A stretch of 64,000 nt of DNA from Caprimulgus europaeus (lineage: Eukaryota; Chordata; Aves; Caprimulgiformes; Caprimulgidae). Position 1 is the first letter of the stretch, and each line of letters opens with the position of its first letter. The notes beneath the pieces are model-generated. The model had not been told where the DNA came from and did no database searches. It worked only from the letters and a program-made list of their open reading frames with translations. The translations under genes were made by a program, and so were the position numbers. This document shows positions 61,860-64,000 of this stretch, one piece after another. Where the stretch lies: positions 40,216,839 to 40,280,838 of the forward strand of contig OU015532.1 of assembly GCA_907165065.1 (NCBI GenBank), read 5' to 3'.

Positions 61860-63200
61860 ACCTTGAAGGACCTCTGATTAGGAGCTCGAGTTTCAGTCAC
61901 TGTTACTTGGAGCTGCATTTACAGCTACAAAGCAAGTGCATGCTCTGGCCAAGTCATGTTGTTGACTCTAACCCCTGTACCTTGGAAGTTCCCAGCACAA
62001 ATGTTTTTCAGGGACAGACTGGTCAGGCAGTCCTAGATGAGCCACCCATCTCCTTTGTTTTTGTGGATTGTGCTTCTAGATTTGATATTGCCTTAGCCCA
62101 TGTGATCATTGTGGAATGTCCTGTGAACAAAAGAGGCTCCATGGCACTGTAGAGAGCCCCTCTGAAGCCAGCTCAAACTCATGCTGTTCTGCTGACAATA
62201 GCTTGTTGTATGTTTATTTTAGCTGCCTTAGTGCCACCTTCCTTCAGCGTAGCCAAGCACCAAGCCATTTCCCACCTCTCCAGTCATTTGCTAGTTTATA
62301 AGGGCCCACTGAACGTGGCTGTCTCCTACCCACTGGCGCCAGGCGTGTTGACATCAGTGTTCAGTTGGTCTTGACATGAAGGTCAGAACAAGGTCTCTGT
62401 GGTTTTTCGTCTTTTCTTTGTGCCTGACTTCCCTAGTGCTGTTGACCTACTGCTGTAAAGTACAATCCTCCTTGAGTATACTGAGGTGTCTCCTGCATAA
62501 ACTCTGATGTGATGGTATGTCTTTCCTCCTTAACTCTTCCAGGGATTGCTGCATTGTGTGGCAGGATGGCTGTGCATTCCCCTCATTGAGGAGGTCAAAA
62601 CCTGTCAGAGTTTGGTAGACCTCCTGCACTGCGTGGGCTCACTCAGATTTCACCTTCCTGTCAGCTAGGCTCTTTTGGAGTCGTCTTGCTTGGTGTAGCA
62701 GGTACTGACCTCATTTCACACACTGGCAAAAAGGAGAGCTGCTGTCTTCAGGTATTTAAGCAGATGGAATACCTGTGTGTGCATGGCCACTGCCCTGTCT
62801 TTATCACAATACTGCTGCGGATTTAGAGTTACGTGCCAGTAAGATAAGGCTGCTAAGAGATTAGACATTACAGATTAAAAAAAGACTATTCCTCTGTTTT
62901 TCTCCTGTTCCACTTAGCAAACTGTCAGGCCTCTTTCACCAAGTTTTTGTGATGTGCTTTTATCAACTGACATATCAAGGGAATTCTCAGCTTTTGTTAG
63001 TGAGATCTAGATCACTTCATGCATGGTGCTGCAGCCTGGGCACAGTGCAGTCTTGTGGTCTGCCAGCCGGGCTGCCTGTCTGCCACTGGCAGCCTTGTTG
63101 ATCGTTTGAGCACTATCGGTGCAGACAGCATTTTGCCGTTTGCATGTCATCTATCTGATCATCTCACCAAAGTTCCTCTGCTGATTTTTCTGTTTTCAGA
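61860..63200. other. Unclassified, moderately GC-rich sequence
   Basis: Base composition is less AT-rich than its surroundings and short protein-like frames exist (for example minus 62447-62629), but no family is recognised. It could be a decayed transposon or pseudogene, or nothing. Confidence 0.3.
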
Positions 63201-63350
63201 ACAGTTAAGTGTTACTCCCATTTATATTTAGAGTTTACCCTGAGCTTTACTTGATTGGATTAAGCATTCGGAAGTTAATAGCGGTTATTTAATAGTTGTA
63301 TATACCCTTGCATCATCCAGGCTGTGCTTTTTTTCAGGCTGTGCTGCCAT

Positions 63351-64000
63351 TCAGTGAGATCTGGATAGGCTGGAGAGTTGGGTGCAGAGGAACCTGATGA
63401 AGCTCAATAAGGGCAAGTGTAGGGTCTTGCACCTGGGGAGGAATAACCCCAGGCACCAGTAAGGATTGGGGGTTGACCTGCTGGAAAGCAGCCCTGCAGA
63501 GAAGGACCTGGGAGTACTGGTGGATGACCGGTTGACCATGAGCCAACAATGCGCCCTTGTGGCCAAGAAGGCCAATGGTCTCCTGGGGTGCATTAAGAGG
63601 AGTATGACCAGCAGGTCGAGGGAGGTGATCCTCCCCCTCTCCTCTGCCCTTGCAAGGCCACATCAGGAGTATTGTGTCCAGTTCTGGGCCCCCCAGTTCA
63701 AGAGAGATAGGGAACTTCTGGAGATAGTCTTTCCTCATAAGAAAGATACTCCAGCCCCTTAATCATCTTTGTAGCCTCCGCTGCACTAAGAGAGCTGGGG
63801 CTGTTCAGCCTGGAGGAGACTGAGAGGGGACCTTATAAATGTTTATGAATTTCTAAAGGGTGGGTGTCAAGAGGATGGGTCAGACTCTTTTCAGTGGTGG
63901 CCGGTGGTAGAACAAGAGGCAATGAGCACAAGCTGGAACACAGGAGGTTCTGCTTAAATGTGAGGAAAAACTTCTTTACTGTGAGGGTGCGAGAGCACTG
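63351..64000 (+). mobile_element. CR1 LINE, runs off the window end; contains a micro-inversion
   Basis: Starts near GAGATCTGGATAGGCTGGAG and reads [20 protein letters not shown], then [18 protein letters not shown]. It continues to GAGGAAAAACTTCTTTACTG at the window edge, so the 3' tail is outside. A stretch at about 63727-63786 is inverted relative to the element (see findings). Decayed, no intact ORF. Confidence 0.93.

Larger units (their letters stand above)
44000..63350. other. Long stretch with no recognised exon
   Basis: AT-rich, both strands with only short frames lacking recognisable products. Identified content: LTR (53400-54297), CR1 pieces, simple repeats, a minisatellite (52616-52712), and unclassified, moderately GC-rich sequence at 61860-63200. 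It would suit a large first intron of the gene starting at the CpG island, but nothing proves that. Confidence 0.6.

Overview
This window is vertebrate nuclear DNA, almost certainly from a bird. Coding sequence is sparse and split by GT-AG introns. CR1 LINE fragments of several ages are scattered throughout; one complete 3' end carries the avian CR1 octamer tail (ATTCTGTG repeated). Three copies of LTR types typical of bird genomes are present. There are no prokaryotic operons, CRISPR arrays or tRNA/rRNA genes that I can recognise. The species cannot be told from this sequence alone.

Layout. (1) 1-14.3 kb, + strand: the last eleven coding exons (398 residues plus stop) and the 3' UTR of the E3 ubiquitin ligase gene UBR3; its 5' part lies before the window. 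(2) 14.3-20.7 kb: intergenic space between two converging genes, with an LTR in minus orientation (15.7-16.3 kb) and a very old CR1 (18.2-19.15 kb). (3) 20.7-27.5 kb, - strand: a complete three-exon peripherin-2/ROM1-family photoreceptor tetraspanin (362 aa). Exon phases and lengths of exons 1 and 2 (581 and 247 nt) match PRPH2 as I remember it; it is probably the avian PRPH2L paralogue. A TATA-like box and a 24-codon upstream ORF precede it. (4) 27.6-42.65 kb: gene-poor, with CR1 fragments, including a 1.3-kb piece with decayed reverse transcriptase. (5) 42.65-44.0 kb: a CpG island with two CCAAT boxes, an ETS site and a consensus splice donor, most likely the promoter and first exon of a + strand gene whose coding exons I cannot find here. 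Human synteny (UBR3 then MYO3B) makes MYO3B a candidate, unproven. (6) 44-64 kb: no recognisable exon; LTR, old and young CR1 fragments, simple repeats, a 28-bp minisatellite with an adjacent perfect hairpin, and at the right edge a CR1 carrying a small internal inversion.

UBR3 acts in ubiquitin ligation and the peripherin-like protein shapes photoreceptor outer-segment disc rims. Nothing in the sequence shows that they are co-regulated. No unambiguous new biological system was found. The points most worth following are the peripherin paralogue with its divergent C-tail and upstream ORF, the orphan CpG-island promoter, a candidate micro-exon with an RFX-like X-box at 37.84 kb, and the micro-inverted CR1.
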